NCBI RefSeq assembly: GCF_003347205.1
Contig: NZ_QQBJ01000003.1
Span: forward strand, 124,001 to 188,000
Reading direction: 5' to 3'
DNA length: 64,000 nucleotides
Source: Mycolicibacterium moriokaense
GTDB lineage: Bacteria > Actinomycetota > Actinomycetes > Mycobacteriales > Mycobacteriaceae
The notes under the pieces: generated by a model
The model's input: only the letters and a program-made list of their open reading frames with translations
What the model was told of the DNA's origin: nothing
Database searches by the model: none
Part shown: positions 29,471 through 38,010 of the stretch, piece after piece
How positions within the stretch are numbered: the stretch's first letter is position 1
How the letters are laid out: the number at the start of each line of letters is the position of its first letter
Position numbers and translations under genes: made by a program

Positions 29471-31222
29471 ATGGCCACCACTTCCGGGATTTCGGGCACC
29501 CAACCCGGCCAGCGTCAGCTCAACGGCCCCCAGACCACGGGGCGGGGCTACCGCAACCTCAGCGAGCCGCAATTCCACACCCGCCACGACCTCAATGTCG
29601 GGGTCGAGGTGCGCGACGGCACCGTGCTGCTCGCCGACGTGCACCGGCCTGACGCCGACGGCCGGTTCCCGGCGCTCGTCGCGGCTTCACCGTATCCACG
29701 GCAGATCCAGGATCTCGGCGCGCCAGCCGGTTTCATCGAGGCCGGCGCGACGGACTTCTGGGTGCCCCGCGGCTACGTCCACGTCATCGCCAACGTGCGT
29801 GGCACCGGCGGATCCGGCGGTGATTTCGGTTTTTTCGATTCCGCCGAACGCCGCGACATGCATGACCTCGTCGAGTGGGCCGCCGCCCAGCCGTGGTGCG
29901 ACGGCAACGTCGGCATGATCGGGATCAGTTACTTCGCGATGACACAACTCGAAGCCGCCGTCGAGCGGCCACCTCATCTCAAGGCGATCTTCCCAGTGGC
30001 GGTGACCTCTGATCTGTACGAGGCCGCCGCCCACCACGGACTGAGCAGCGCCGCCTTCGTGACGCCGTTTCTGTCCATGCTCGGGCTGACCGCCGAGCGC
30101 AGTGACCATGTCTGGCGTAGCCCGCTGATCAACGGGCTACGCCACCTGCTGACCACGCCGCGCGTCCATCACAAGTTCGCCACGATGAACGGTGAGGCCG
30201 CGGTGACGATGATGCATGCCTTGCTCAAGCTGAGCCATGATCCTCATCCGTGGGATGAGTTGTGGTTCGACGTGATGGTCAAGCATCCGGCCCGCGACGA
30301 CTGGTGGGAGGAGCGGAATCTGATACCGATGCTCGAAAACGTCGACATCCCCGTCTATCTCGGCTGCGACTGGGAAAATGCACCGCTGCACCTCCCGTCC
30401 ACGTTCACCACGTGGCTGTCGTTGTCCAACAGCCCAGCCGTTCGAATGGGCATGCTCGGCGAGTTCGGGCTGACGTGGCCGTGGGAGAGCCTGCACGTGG
30501 AGGCGCTGGCCTGGTATGACCACTGGCTCAAGGGCCACGACACCGGAATCCTCGACGGCCCCGCGGTGCGCTATTACCTGCCCGGCGCCGACGATTGGCG
30601 CACGGCGGAGACGTGGCCGCCGCCCGGCAAGCATCTCGAATGGGCGCTGCGCGCCGACGGCACCCTTGCCCAAGACGAAGGGAACCCGGGTGCCGTCGAG
30701 TTCATGGTCCTCGGCGCCGGTTTGGGGCGGGCCAGGACCAGCCCCATCGATCCGCCGTCGTCGCTGTCGTGGACCAGCGCGCCGTTGGACGCGACCATCG
30801 ATGTCGTCGGAGACATCGAGCTTCGACTCGTGGCATCGGCCACCGCCGCCGACACCGCGTGGATCGTGACACTGCAGGACGTTGCACCCGATGACGTCGT
30901 CGACGACGTCACCGCGGGTTGGCTGCGGGCAAGCATGCGCGAGATCGACGAAGCGGCCAGCCGGCCGGGTGCTCCCGTGCTGCCCTGTCGCACCCCCGTC
31001 GCGGTGCCCATCGGCGAGGCTATCGTCTATCGAATCCCGCTGGTGCCCAACGCTCGACGCTTCAACGCCAGCCACCGGATCCGGCTCGTGCTGACCAGTG
31101 ACGACCAGGATCCCGATACCCCGGCCATCATGAACTTCCGGCACGCGAGTGTGGGCACCAGCAGTGTGAACACCGTGCGATCGTCATCACGGCTGCTGCT
31201 GCCGGTATTGACCACAGGCTGA
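29471..31222 (+). CDS. CocE/NonD-family hydrolase (X-Pro dipeptidyl-peptidase-like)
   Basis: Serine hydrolase of 583 residues of the S15/CocE group. The catalytic domain begins at VEVRDGTVLLADVHRPD, the nucleophile lies in GMIGISYFA (Gly-x-Ser-x-x), and a C-terminal jelly-roll domain runs from about 430 with AAPTDATIDVVGDIEL-like strands and the terminal SSRLLLPVL. Members cleave esters (such as cocaine or cephalosporin esters) or X-Pro peptides; the substrate here is unknown. Start ATG 29471 follows AAAGG by 5 nt. There is no signal peptide in this form. It stands alone, 5 nt from the convergent AveC-family gene. Confidence 0.88.
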   Translation: MATTSGISGTQPGQRQLNGPQTTGRGYRNLSEPQFHTRHDLNVGVEVRDGTVLLADVHRPDADGRFPALVAASPYPRQIQDLGAPAGFIEAGATDFWVPRGYVHVIANVRGTGGSGGDFGFFDSAERRDMHDLVEWAAAQPWCDGNVGMIGISYFAMTQLEAAVERPPHLKAIFPVAVTSDLYEAAAHHGLSSAAFVTPFLSMLGLTAERSDHVWRSPLINGLRHLLTTPRVHHKFATMNGEAAVTMMHALLKLSHDPHPWDELWFDVMVKHPARDDWWEERNLIPMLENVDIPVYLGCDWENAPLHLPSTFTTWLSLSNSPAVRMGMLGEFGLTWPWESLHVEALAWYDHWLKGHDTGILDGPAVRYYLPGADDWRTAETWPPPGKHLEWALRADGTLAQDEGNPGAVEFMVLGAGLGRARTSPIDPPSSLSWTSAPLDATIDVVGDIELRLVASATAADTAWIVTLQDVAPDDVVDDVTAGWLRASMREIDEAASRPGAPVLPCRTPVAVPIGEAIVYRIPLVPNARRFNASHRIRLVLTSDDQDPDTPAIMNFRHASVGTSSVNTVRSSSRLLLPVLTTG

Positions 31223-31227
31223 CGCCG

Positions 31228-32394
31228 TCACTTGCCCCGTTCCAACGGAACGACCGGTGGCAGCGTCGCGCCCTCAGGCAACACCAGCTTGCCGTTGACG
31301 TCGATGAACCCCGAATGCTTGGTGGGAACCGGAAGGATCGGGTCGGGGCAGGGCGTGTCGGTGCCGTCTCCACAGATGCCGCCGTTGAAGTACGAGCGCT
31401 TCTGGTGATCCGCGGGCCACCGATCGGAGTGCATGCCGAACCATTGCGCGGGCACGTTGTACAGGAAGAAGAAGCATGCGCTGACAGCAGCGAAGATCGC
31501 GAGAAAGCGGACGAACTGCTGCCGGGCGAAGCCACCGCGCACCTGGTCGAGACCGCGCTCGACCACTGTGCGGCCACGGTCGTCGGTGAAGAAGCGCAGG
31601 CAACTCAATGCGGTCATGACGGCGCCCCACATCAGCCCCTCGTATATCGGCCACTGATGGTAGGTGCCGGCGAACACCGAAACCGACTGGATGGCACCGG
31701 GATACGTGTAGAGCCCGAATGGGAGCAGGAAGCAGGCTTCCATGATGAAGTCGACGACGATGGCGGCCGCATACGTGATCAGGATGAGCCGCACGTTGCT
31801 CAGGTTCGGCCGGCGCGACTTCATCCGCCGCATGAACCAGCAGCCGGCGATGGCGAACATCACCACCATTCCGTAGCCAGTCGCGTTGATGGCCAATGGT
31901 TCTGCCACCTGGCGGCCAGGCGATTCGGGTGACACCCAGCCCGGAATGTGCGACGACCAGGAACCCCGATTCCACAACCAGGTGTTGTAGGTGCACCACG
32001 TGTTGAGGTAATTCAGCAGCGGGTCCTGAAAGAAGAACAGACCACACGACACGAATAGCAGACCGTCCAGGGTGATCCGACGCTCACGCACCCAGGGCCG
32101 GATCAGAAACCACCAGATCACCACCGGCAGGCCCAGACACATCAGGACCGCATTGGCGGTGAGAAACACCTTCATGAACAGCGGCGGGTCAGTGGGTCCC
32201 GCGGGAACACGGACGAAGTAGGGCCCGGTGACCCACCGGATCCACACGTAGAGCTGCAGAGCGAGGAGCGCGCCACCGGCGGCGGCCCACACCTTGACCG
32301 CCGCGCCAGATGGCCGGGGAGTCTCACCGAGTGTGCCGGCGTCAGGCGCAGTTTCTGTGGCGGTTGGCCTGTTCTTGCTGGACAAATCGCTCAC
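31228..32394 (-). CDS. Spirocyclase AveC-family membrane protein
   Basis: A 388-residue membrane protein with about seven hydrophobic segments, recognised as AveC-like from features such as the [13 protein letters not shown] segment, [16 protein letters not shown], and the C-terminal [17 protein letters not shown]. AveC of Streptomyces avermitilis acts as a spirocyclase/dehydratase in avermectin synthesis; mycobacterial homologues have no proven reaction. GTG 32394 follows AAGGAG by 5 nt. It is divergent from a TetR gene with two operator-like boxes between the starts. A second AveC-family protein is encoded at 47783-48895. Confidence 0.85.
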   Translation of the reverse strand: MSDLSSKNRPTATETAPDAGTLGETPRPSGAAVKVWAAAGGALLALQLYVWIRWVTGPYFVRVPAGPTDPPLFMKVFLTANAVLMCLGLPVVIWWFLIRPWVRERRITLDGLLFVSCGLFFFQDPLLNYLNTWCTYNTWLWNRGSWSSHIPGWVSPESPGRQVAEPLAINATGYGMVVMFAIAGCWFMRRMKSRRPNLSNVRLILITYAAAIVVDFIMEACFLLPFGLYTYPGAIQSVSVFAGTYHQWPIYEGLMWGAVMTALSCLRFFTDDRGRTVVERGLDQVRGGFARQQFVRFLAIFAAVSACFFFLYNVPAQWFGMHSDRWPADHQKRSYFNGGICGDGTDTPCPDPILPVPTKHSGFIDVNGKLVLPEGATLPPVVPLERGK

Positions 32395-32430
32395 GACGAC
32401 TCCTTGCTGCAGACTGCGGACCGCCAGAAT

Positions 32431-32463
32431 ATACCAGTTGGTATCTAAGTAACCAAAAGGTAT
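32431..32463. promoter_or_regulatory. Putative paired TetR operators
   Basis: A perfect palindrome ATACCAGTTGGTAT (32431-32444) is followed at 19-nt spacing by a weaker copy, TAACCAAAAGGTAT (32450-32463). Both lie between the divergent AveC-family and TetR genes. Confidence 0.6.
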
Positions 32464-32489
32464 CTCAGATTCTGTGGCAGACTTTCGCC

Positions 32490-33092
32490 ATGGCGGAGCG
32501 TTGGACTCGCGAGAGACGACTCGAACACACCCGTTCCTTGCTACTCGACGCCGCTGAGGACGTCTTCGCCGAAAAGGGCTTCACCGCAGCCACACTCGAT
32601 GACATCGCGCATGCTGCCGGTTACACGAAGGGCGCCATCTACAAGCATTTCGCCACCAAGGAGGATCTCTTCCTGGCGGTGAGCGACCGGTACTGGCGGC
32701 GCTACTTCGACAACTTCGCCGACGTGATGTCGACCGCCAAACAAGTCACGGCGCGCGAATTCGAACAGATCGCGGCGCGGTGGCGAGAGCTGAGCCGCGA
32801 CCGTGGCGCGGAGCACGCTGCGCTGGGACACGAGTTCACGCTGTACCTGTTGCGCAATCCCGAGGCCCGCGAGCGGGTAGCCGCCAAGCGATCAGAAGTC
32901 GTCGAGAAACTGGCGGAATTCATTGTCAAGGGCATCGACCGACTCGGCGGCACCCTGCTGGTGTCGCCGCTGACGTTTGCGCAGGTGTTGATCGCCACCA
33001 GCGACTCCGTCGTGCTCGGCAGCGAACTCGACGACGTCGATCTCTACCGGCCGATCGTGGAGATGTACACCTCGGCGATCAAGCTGCCGTAG
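32490..33092 (+). CDS. TetR-family regulator
   Basis: A 200-residue repressor. The helix-turn-helix is plain: [37 protein letters not shown] and [10 protein letters not shown]. The C-terminal part is a helical ligand-binding domain. ATG 32490 is the obvious start. It is divergent from the AveC-family gene and is expected to repress it and itself via the ATACCA/TGGTAT palindromes. The inducer is unknown, probably the substrate of the AveC-linked pathway. Confidence 0.9.
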   Translation: MAERWTRERRLEHTRSLLLDAAEDVFAEKGFTAATLDDIAHAAGYTKGAIYKHFATKEDLFLAVSDRYWRRYFDNFADVMSTAKQVTAREFEQIAARWRELSRDRGAEHAALGHEFTLYLLRNPEARERVAAKRSEVVEKLAEFIVKGIDRLGGTLLVSPLTFAQVLIATSDSVVLGSELDDVDLYRPIVEMYTSAIKLP

Positions 33093-33315
33093 TACTGCCT
33101 ACCTGCGAGCAGTGCGCTCTGAGTCGAGCGGCAAGAGGTATTCAAGGACGCAGCCAAGGGGACTCGAAGCCCAGCGCTCGGCGGCAAAGATACCTCCAGG
33201 ACATGCACCTGGAATCATGGAAAGCAGCGATAACGCCGCCCACTCCGCTTTGCTGGCGCGCTGCAGGTTAATCTTTCGTCCGCGGCGCGGTGCCGCGTTT
33301 GGAGGGGGACTACCC

Positions 33316-34122
33316 ATGCGTTCATTCAGTGTGGCCGCGCTCGTCGCGGTTGCCGCCATGTTCGGCTCGTCTGGTGTGGCGGTGGCGGCGCCCAAGGATT
33401 ACTGCGCCGATCTCAAGGGCGGCAATACCGGCAGCACGTGTGAGATCCAACTGACTGACCCCGGTTACAACGTCGACATCAGCATTCCGCTGGACTACCC
33501 CGACCAGAAGTCGGTCGCCGACTACATCTCTCAGACGCGCGACGGGTTCCTGAATGTGGCCAAGTCCGGCGCGCCCCGCGATACGCCGTATGTGTTGAGC
33601 ATCAAGCCGACGGAATACACCTCGGCGATACCGCCGCGCGGGACGCAGGCCGTGGTGTTCAAGGTGACCCAGAACGTCGGTACGAAGCCTCAGACGACGT
33701 ACAAGGCGTTCAACTGGGATCAGACGTATCGCAAAGAGATCATCTGGACCGCCGCACCGGACGACAAAGAAAACACGCCGCTGTGGCGGGTGGACGATCC
33801 GCTCAAGACCGTCGGGCCGATCGTTCAGGCTGATCTGCAACAGCAGCTGGCACCGCCGCCGCCGGTCGCGCCTGCGACACCGACCGCGGAACCCGGACAG
33901 CCGGCCGCGGCCACGCCGACCACCACAACGACGACGGCGCCCCCACCTGCGCCCCTGCCGTTCGTGACGACCGCGCTGTACAACCCCGCCAACTATCAGA
34001 ACTTCGCGGTGGTCAACGACGGGGTGATCTTCTTCTTCGACCAAGGCGTGCTGCTGCCCGACTCGTACGGGGCACTGCAGGTGCTGGCGCCTCGCTCGAA
34101 GATCGACCCGATGATCGCCTAA
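33316..34122 (+). CDS. Secreted MPT64-family protein
   Basis: A 268-residue exported protein closely resembling M. tuberculosis MPT64 (Rv1980c) as I remember it: PKDYCADLKG, CEIQLTDPGYNVDIS, YPDQKSVADYI, AIPPRGTQAVV, FNWDQTYRK, NYQNFAVVNDGVIFFF and the ending LAPRSKIDPMIA. A clear signal peptide (MRSFSVAALVAVAAMFGSSG, cleavage after AVA) precedes it, with GGAGGGG before ATG 33316. It differs from MPT64 by a Pro/Thr/Ala-rich insertion of roughly 35 residues (PPPPVAPATPTAEPG through a TTTTTT run) before the last domain. MPT64 is an immunogenic secreted protein with DUF3298-like C-terminal fold; molecular function is unsettled. Confidence 0.92.
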   Translation: MRSFSVAALVAVAAMFGSSGVAVAAPKDYCADLKGGNTGSTCEIQLTDPGYNVDISIPLDYPDQKSVADYISQTRDGFLNVAKSGAPRDTPYVLSIKPTEYTSAIPPRGTQAVVFKVTQNVGTKPQTTYKAFNWDQTYRKEIIWTAAPDDKENTPLWRVDDPLKTVGPIVQADLQQQLAPPPPVAPATPTAEPGQPAAATPTTTTTTAPPPAPLPFVTTALYNPANYQNFAVVNDGVIFFFDQGVLLPDSYGALQVLAPRSKIDPMIA

Positions 34123-34137
34123 CCCCCACAGCGGACG

Positions 34138-35022
34138 TCATTGCCCGATCAGAGGTCGCACTTCCGAGCCGACGAATCGGACGAACTGCTCGACGTCGGC
34201 ACCCAACGGCGGCTGCAGCACGACGGTGTCTGCACCTGCCTCGATCCACCGCCTTGCCCCTTCGGCGATCTCGGCGGCATCGCCGTACACACCGAAGTCA
34301 CCGGCGAGATCGAGGTTCCAGCGTTGGTACTCGCTGACCATTTCGCGATGCGCTTCGGGTCCGGTAGCACACAACACATAGGTCACGATCGAATGTGCGT
34401 GAGACGTGGCGCTCAGCGCTTCACCTCTACGAATCTCAGAGACAGCGTCTCGTAGTGCGTTCGGGCTGGTGCCCTGGGTGATGACGGTGCCGGTGGCCAA
34501 TTCGCCCGTCAGCTGCAACGTCTTTGGCCCGACGGCCGCGGCGAGGACTTCGGTGCTCTGATCCGGCGGCCAGTCCAATGCGACATTGTCGAGACGGACG
34601 TAGCGCCCTTCGAAAGTAACGCGCTCCCCGCGCAGAAGCGCTGTGAGACAGGTGAGGTACTCGCGCAGCAGCGTCATCGGACTGTCGACCCTCGCACCGA
34701 TTTGGGCCATCCAGTCCTGCACGCCGTGGCCGACGCCGACCCGGACGCGGCCGGGGAAACAACGCGCGAGTGTCGCGATCTCCATGGCCATCAACGCGAC
34801 GTTGCGCATGGGCACCGGAGCCACGCCCACCCCCACCATCAGCCGATCGCTGTTGGACAACGCAATCGCGGCAGCAGAGATCCCGCCCGCGAGAAAGCAG
34901 TCCTCCCACACCCACAGTTCGTCGAGGCCGGCCTCGTCCGCGGCGCGCGCAACCGCGGAGAGCCGTTCCGGCGCGAACTGCGGCAGGTAGACACATCCAA
35001 TGCGCGGCGAGTGACCGGTCAT
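34138..35022 (-). CDS. LLM-class F420-dependent oxidoreductase
   Basis: A 294-residue luciferase-like TIM-barrel protein. Signature stretches are RIGCVYLPQFAPERL at the start, DELWVWEDCF, LMVGVGVAPVPMRN, FPGRVRVGVGHGVQDWM and the terminal GADTVVLQPP. The family transfers hydride from reduced F420 to (or from) diverse substrates in actinobacteria. No neighbour on the same strand clearly shares a pathway: it follows the disulfide reductase gene by 106 nt. Substrate unknown. Confidence 0.9.
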   Translation of the reverse strand: MTGHSPRIGCVYLPQFAPERLSAVARAADEAGLDELWVWEDCFLAGGISAAAIALSNSDRLMVGVGVAPVPMRNVALMAMEIATLARCFPGRVRVGVGHGVQDWMAQIGARVDSPMTLLREYLTCLTALLRGERVTFEGRYVRLDNVALDWPPDQSTEVLAAAVGPKTLQLTGELATGTVITQGTSPNALRDAVSEIRRGEALSATSHAHSIVTYVLCATGPEAHREMVSEYQRWNLDLAGDFGVYGDAAEIAEGARRWIEAGADTVVLQPPLGADVEQFVRFVGSEVRPLIGQ

Positions 35023-35128
35023 GATTTTGAACTCCTGCGACCGCCATGAGAAGCCTCTCCAGCAAGTTCGCCCACCCGGTCACTCAACCATGTGGACGCC
35101 GAGCATCCTTCCCGTTTTCAGCGGTCAC

Positions 35129-36583
35129 CTAGCCGGCGGCGGCGTCGCGGTACGCCTCGAGCAGCCGCAGCCACACTTCGCTGATCGTCGGAAAGCACGG
35201 CACCGCATGCCACAATCGCGCGACGGGCATCCGGCCCGCCACGGCGATCGTGGCCGAGTGCAGCAGCTCTACCACCCCTGGACCGACGAAACTCACGCCC
35301 AACACCACGCCGGCGTCCTCGTCAACGATCATCCGCGCTTGCCCCGCGTACCCGTCAGCCCAGAAGTTCGCCCCGGGTACCGATGCCCCCATGTCGACGT
35401 CCACGACACGCACACGATGGCCCGCCCGTTCGGCTTGTTCACGCGTCAGCCCGACCGAACCCGCCTCCGGATCGGTGAAAAATGCCTGGGGTACCGCCAA
35501 TTGGTCGGCAGTGGCGACGTGTGCACCCCATTCCGTCGTGTCCAGCGGCCGGTGATGGACGCGGGCACCGATGGCGGCGGCCGCACTGCGCGCTTGATAC
35601 TTGCCTTGATGGGTGAGCAACGCCCGGTGGTTCACGTCGCCGAGGGCATAGAGCCATTCGCCCTCGACTCCGCGCACCAGGCAGGTGTCGTCTACGTCCA
35701 CCCAGCCACCCGGCTGTAGGCCGACGGTGTCCAACCCGATGTCGGCCGTGTTCGGTGTGCGGCCCACGGCGAACAGCACTTCGTCGACGTCGAGTTCGTC
35801 GCCATCGTCCAAGACGACCCGTACCGAACCGCCGTCGGACCGACGCAGTTCGGTGACCTCGACACCAGTCCGCACCTCGACCCCGCCCTCGACGAGCCCG
35901 CGGTGCACGTACTCCCCGATGAAGGGCTCCATTCTCGGCAGCAGGCCCGGTGTGCGGGACAGCAGCGACACCGTCGAGCCGAGACCCTGCCACGCCGTGG
36001 CCATTTCGACGCCCACGCCGCCCGCGCCGACGACGGCGAGCCGCGGCGGGACCTCGCTGCTGTCTGTCGCGCGGCGATTCGTCCACGGCTTCGCCTCGGC
36101 GACGCCGGGCAGGTCGGGCACCGTCGCGGTGCTGCCGGTGCACAGCACTACCGCATGGCTGGCCTGCAAGGTCAGCACCGTCTCGTCAGGCGTGCTGAGT
36201 ATCACCCGACGCGGCCCGGCCAATCGTGCGTGTCCGCGTAACAGGGTCGGCCCCATCGTGGCAACGGCATCGGCCACCGGCGCGTCATCCCAGTCCGTCA
36301 CGTAGCGGTCGCGGCGCCCGAACACGCCCTTGGTGTCGATCGCACCGACGACGGCTTCGCGGGCGCCGTCGACCCGGCGTGCATCGGAGACCGCAAGCAC
36401 CGGACGCAGCAAGGCCTTGCTCGGCACGCACCCCCAGTAGTTGCACTCCCCGCCGACGAGTTCACGCTCGAGCAAAGCCACCGACAGACCCTCGGCGTGC
36501 GCTCGATCGGCCGCGGTGATCCCCACCGGGCCTCCCCCAATGACGATGACGTCGAAATCGCGTTGTGTTGCGGGCGTACTCAC
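35129..36583 (-). CDS. FAD-dependent pyridine nucleotide-disulfide oxidoreductase
   Basis: A 484-residue enzyme of the class I disulfide reductase family (lipoamide dehydrogenase, mercuric reductase and relatives). Motifs: FAD site VIGGGPVGITAA, redox pair in GGECNYWGCVPSK (Cys-x4-Cys), NAD(P) site VVGAGGVGVEMA, second FAD motif YALGDV, and HAVPCFPTISE at the dimer-interface His. It is close to the mercuric reductase-like/NAD(P)-dependent group but lacks a heavy-metal domain and the C-terminal Cys pair. GTG 36583 follows GGGAGG; the start overlaps the VOC stop (GTGA). It is last in the DUF427-VOC-reductase operon. Confidence 0.9.
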   Translation of the reverse strand: MSTPATQRDFDVIVIGGGPVGITAADRAHAEGLSVALLERELVGGECNYWGCVPSKALLRPVLAVSDARRVDGAREAVVGAIDTKGVFGRRDRYVTDWDDAPVADAVATMGPTLLRGHARLAGPRRVILSTPDETVLTLQASHAVVLCTGSTATVPDLPGVAEAKPWTNRRATDSSEVPPRLAVVGAGGVGVEMATAWQGLGSTVSLLSRTPGLLPRMEPFIGEYVHRGLVEGGVEVRTGVEVTELRRSDGGSVRVVLDDGDELDVDEVLFAVGRTPNTADIGLDTVGLQPGGWVDVDDTCLVRGVEGEWLYALGDVNHRALLTHQGKYQARSAAAAIGARVHHRPLDTTEWGAHVATADQLAVPQAFFTDPEAGSVGLTREQAERAGHRVRVVDVDMGASVPGANFWADGYAGQARMIVDEDAGVVLGVSFVGPGVVELLHSATIAVAGRMPVARLWHAVPCFPTISEVWLRLLEAYRDAAAG

Positions 36584-37017
36584 GGTTGGAACCTCCCTGG
36601 ATTGACGTGTCCGCGCTCTTGAAGAACCCAACGGTTGCCGTCGGGGTCACTGAAGTCGGCGAAGCTGGCGTAGTCGGCGCGATCGGCATCGACGCCGGGT
36701 AGAAACGACCCGCGCCAGCCGTCGGCCGCTTCCTTGTGACGGAGTCCGCCCACCAAGACTCCGCGTCCGATCAGTTCGTCGCGGAAGGCCGCCACGTCCG
36801 CAACAACGAGGTAGAGACCGCACAGTGGTGCGTGGGGCCCGACGCTGCCGAACTGGATCGAGGTGCTCGAACCCGGGGGCGTCAGCTGGACGACCCGGAA
36901 ATTCGGGGTGGGTGAATAGTCGACGTCGAGCGTGAAACCAACTGCGTCGCGGTAGAACCGGATCGACGCATCGGGATCTGATACCGGCAGGGTGACGACT
37001 TCGAGCAGGGTCTGCAC
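36580..37017 (-). CDS. VOC/glyoxalase-fold protein
   Basis: A 145-residue vicinal-oxygen-chelate protein. It has the paired beta-alpha-beta3 layout: TLPVSDPDASIRFYRDAVGF at the start and FADFSDPDGNRWVLQER near the end. Many members bind a metal and act as dioxygenases, isomerases or resistance proteins; here the metal His/Glu set is not obvious by eye. GTG 37017 lies 4 nt after the stop of the DUF427 gene, and the gene end overlaps the reductase start. The upstream part of the long frame is antisense coding and is discarded. Confidence 0.82.
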   Translation of the reverse strand: MQTLLEVVTLPVSDPDASIRFYRDAVGFTLDVDYSPTPNFRVVQLTPPGSSTSIQFGSVGPHAPLCGLYLVVADVAAFRDELIGRGVLVGGLRHKEAADGWRGSFLPGVDADRADYASFADFSDPDGNRWVLQERGHVNPGRFQP

Positions 37018-37021
37018 GGCA

Positions 37022-37888
37022 TCACACCAAGCTGTCGCGGAGGACTTCGTCGGCGTCGAGTCCACGGTCGACGCCGTGGGGCAGCACGCTTTGCCCCGGC
37101 TCGAGCCGGAGTTGCTCACCGTCGAGGTGAACATCGATCTTGTCCGGCTCGAATGAGACGAAGTCGCGGACACGCTCCACTTCCGTCCAGGCCTTCGGGT
37201 ACGACCACGCCGCGCGCCGCCGGTCACCGATGTCGTAGTAGCTGGCCAAGCCCTTGTAGGGGCAGAACGTCTGACCGTCGACCGGGGTCAGCGCCCCCTC
37301 GTCGACGTCCTGGCGCGGCACATACCAGCGAGGAGCGAAACCCGATTCATACAGCGCCAGGGGCCGGACGGTTTCGGCGATCGTCCGCTGACCGTCGGTG
37401 ACCACCAGATGCCTTGACGTGGAACGGATGTCGATGCGGTGGTAGAAGTCGGCGGCGTGGCCGACGATCCGCTCGTCCTCCTCGTAGAAGGCGTCCATTG
37501 CGCGCCACGCAAAGGCGATATGACCCGCGAGCACGGTCGCGTGGGCGGGCGGCGCGCCGTACTGCCAGGCGGCGCGCTTGACGTCACGCTCGGGCGTGCG
37601 GACGCCGAACCATGTCACCGGCCCCAGGTCGGGGTGCTCGGTGATGTGACCGTCGCGCACCAATACGTCGTGCCTGACGTCGCGTTCCGGGAAGTAGGCC
37701 ACCGGGTAGCGGCCGGGTTCATGCAGCAGTACCACGTATTGACTGTCGGCGATCCACGCCTCGCCGAGCCTGACACGCATGCGCCTGCGCAACGGTTCAA
37801 CGTACAACAGCCGCGGCAGCGGCTCCGGGGTCAGGAACTGACCCACCGACTTCGCTGCCAAAGGCCCTTGCTGCCAAGCCAATCCCAT
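37022..37888 (-). CDS. Double DUF427-domain protein
   Basis: A protein of about 288 residues with two DUF427 units: the first around RRRMRVRLGEAWIADSQYVV and YFPERDVRHD, the second around RTIAETVRPLALYESGF, RWYVPRQDV and FCPYKGLASYYDI. DUF427 proteins are common in actinobacteria and of unknown function. ATG 37888 is preceded by GGAG; a start at 37936 would lie inside a palindrome and lacks a ribosome site. It heads a three-gene operon. Two TGGG-N8-CCCA palindromes lie 39-76 nt upstream. Confidence 0.85.
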   Translation of the reverse strand: MGLAWQQGPLAAKSVGQFLTPEPLPRLLYVEPLRRRMRVRLGEAWIADSQYVVLLHEPGRYPVAYFPERDVRHDVLVRDGHITEHPDLGPVTWFGVRTPERDVKRAAWQYGAPPAHATVLAGHIAFAWRAMDAFYEEDERIVGHAADFYHRIDIRSTSRHLVVTDGQRTIAETVRPLALYESGFAPRWYVPRQDVDEGALTPVDGQTFCPYKGLASYYDIGDRRRAAWSYPKAWTEVERVRDFVSFEPDKIDVHLDGEQLRLEPGQSVLPHGVDRGLDADEVLRDSLV

Positions 37889-37926
37889 GACCTCGCTCCA
37901 CTCCTGAGGAGAGACCGCGCACTTTT

Positions 37927-37942
37927 TGGGCGGCATCGCCCA
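37927..37942. promoter_or_regulatory. Palindrome A1, TGGG-N8-CCCA
   Basis: TGGGCGGCATCGCCCA, a 16-nt palindrome (6-nt perfect arms) upstream of the DUF427 operon, followed by TTAT as at 40338 and 41346. Confidence 0.65.
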
Positions 37943-37948
37943 TTATTT

Positions 37949-37964
37949 TGGGCTATAGCACCCA
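37949..37964. promoter_or_regulatory. Palindrome A2, TGGG-N8-CCCA
   Basis: TGGGCTATAGCACCCA lies 22 nt from the first copy; flanking bases extend the arms to TTTTGGG/CCCAAAA. Confidence 0.6.
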
Positions 37965-38010
37965 AAAAGTCCAGCGGTGCCACCCTGCCAATGCGCTGAA
38001 TGTTCGAAAG

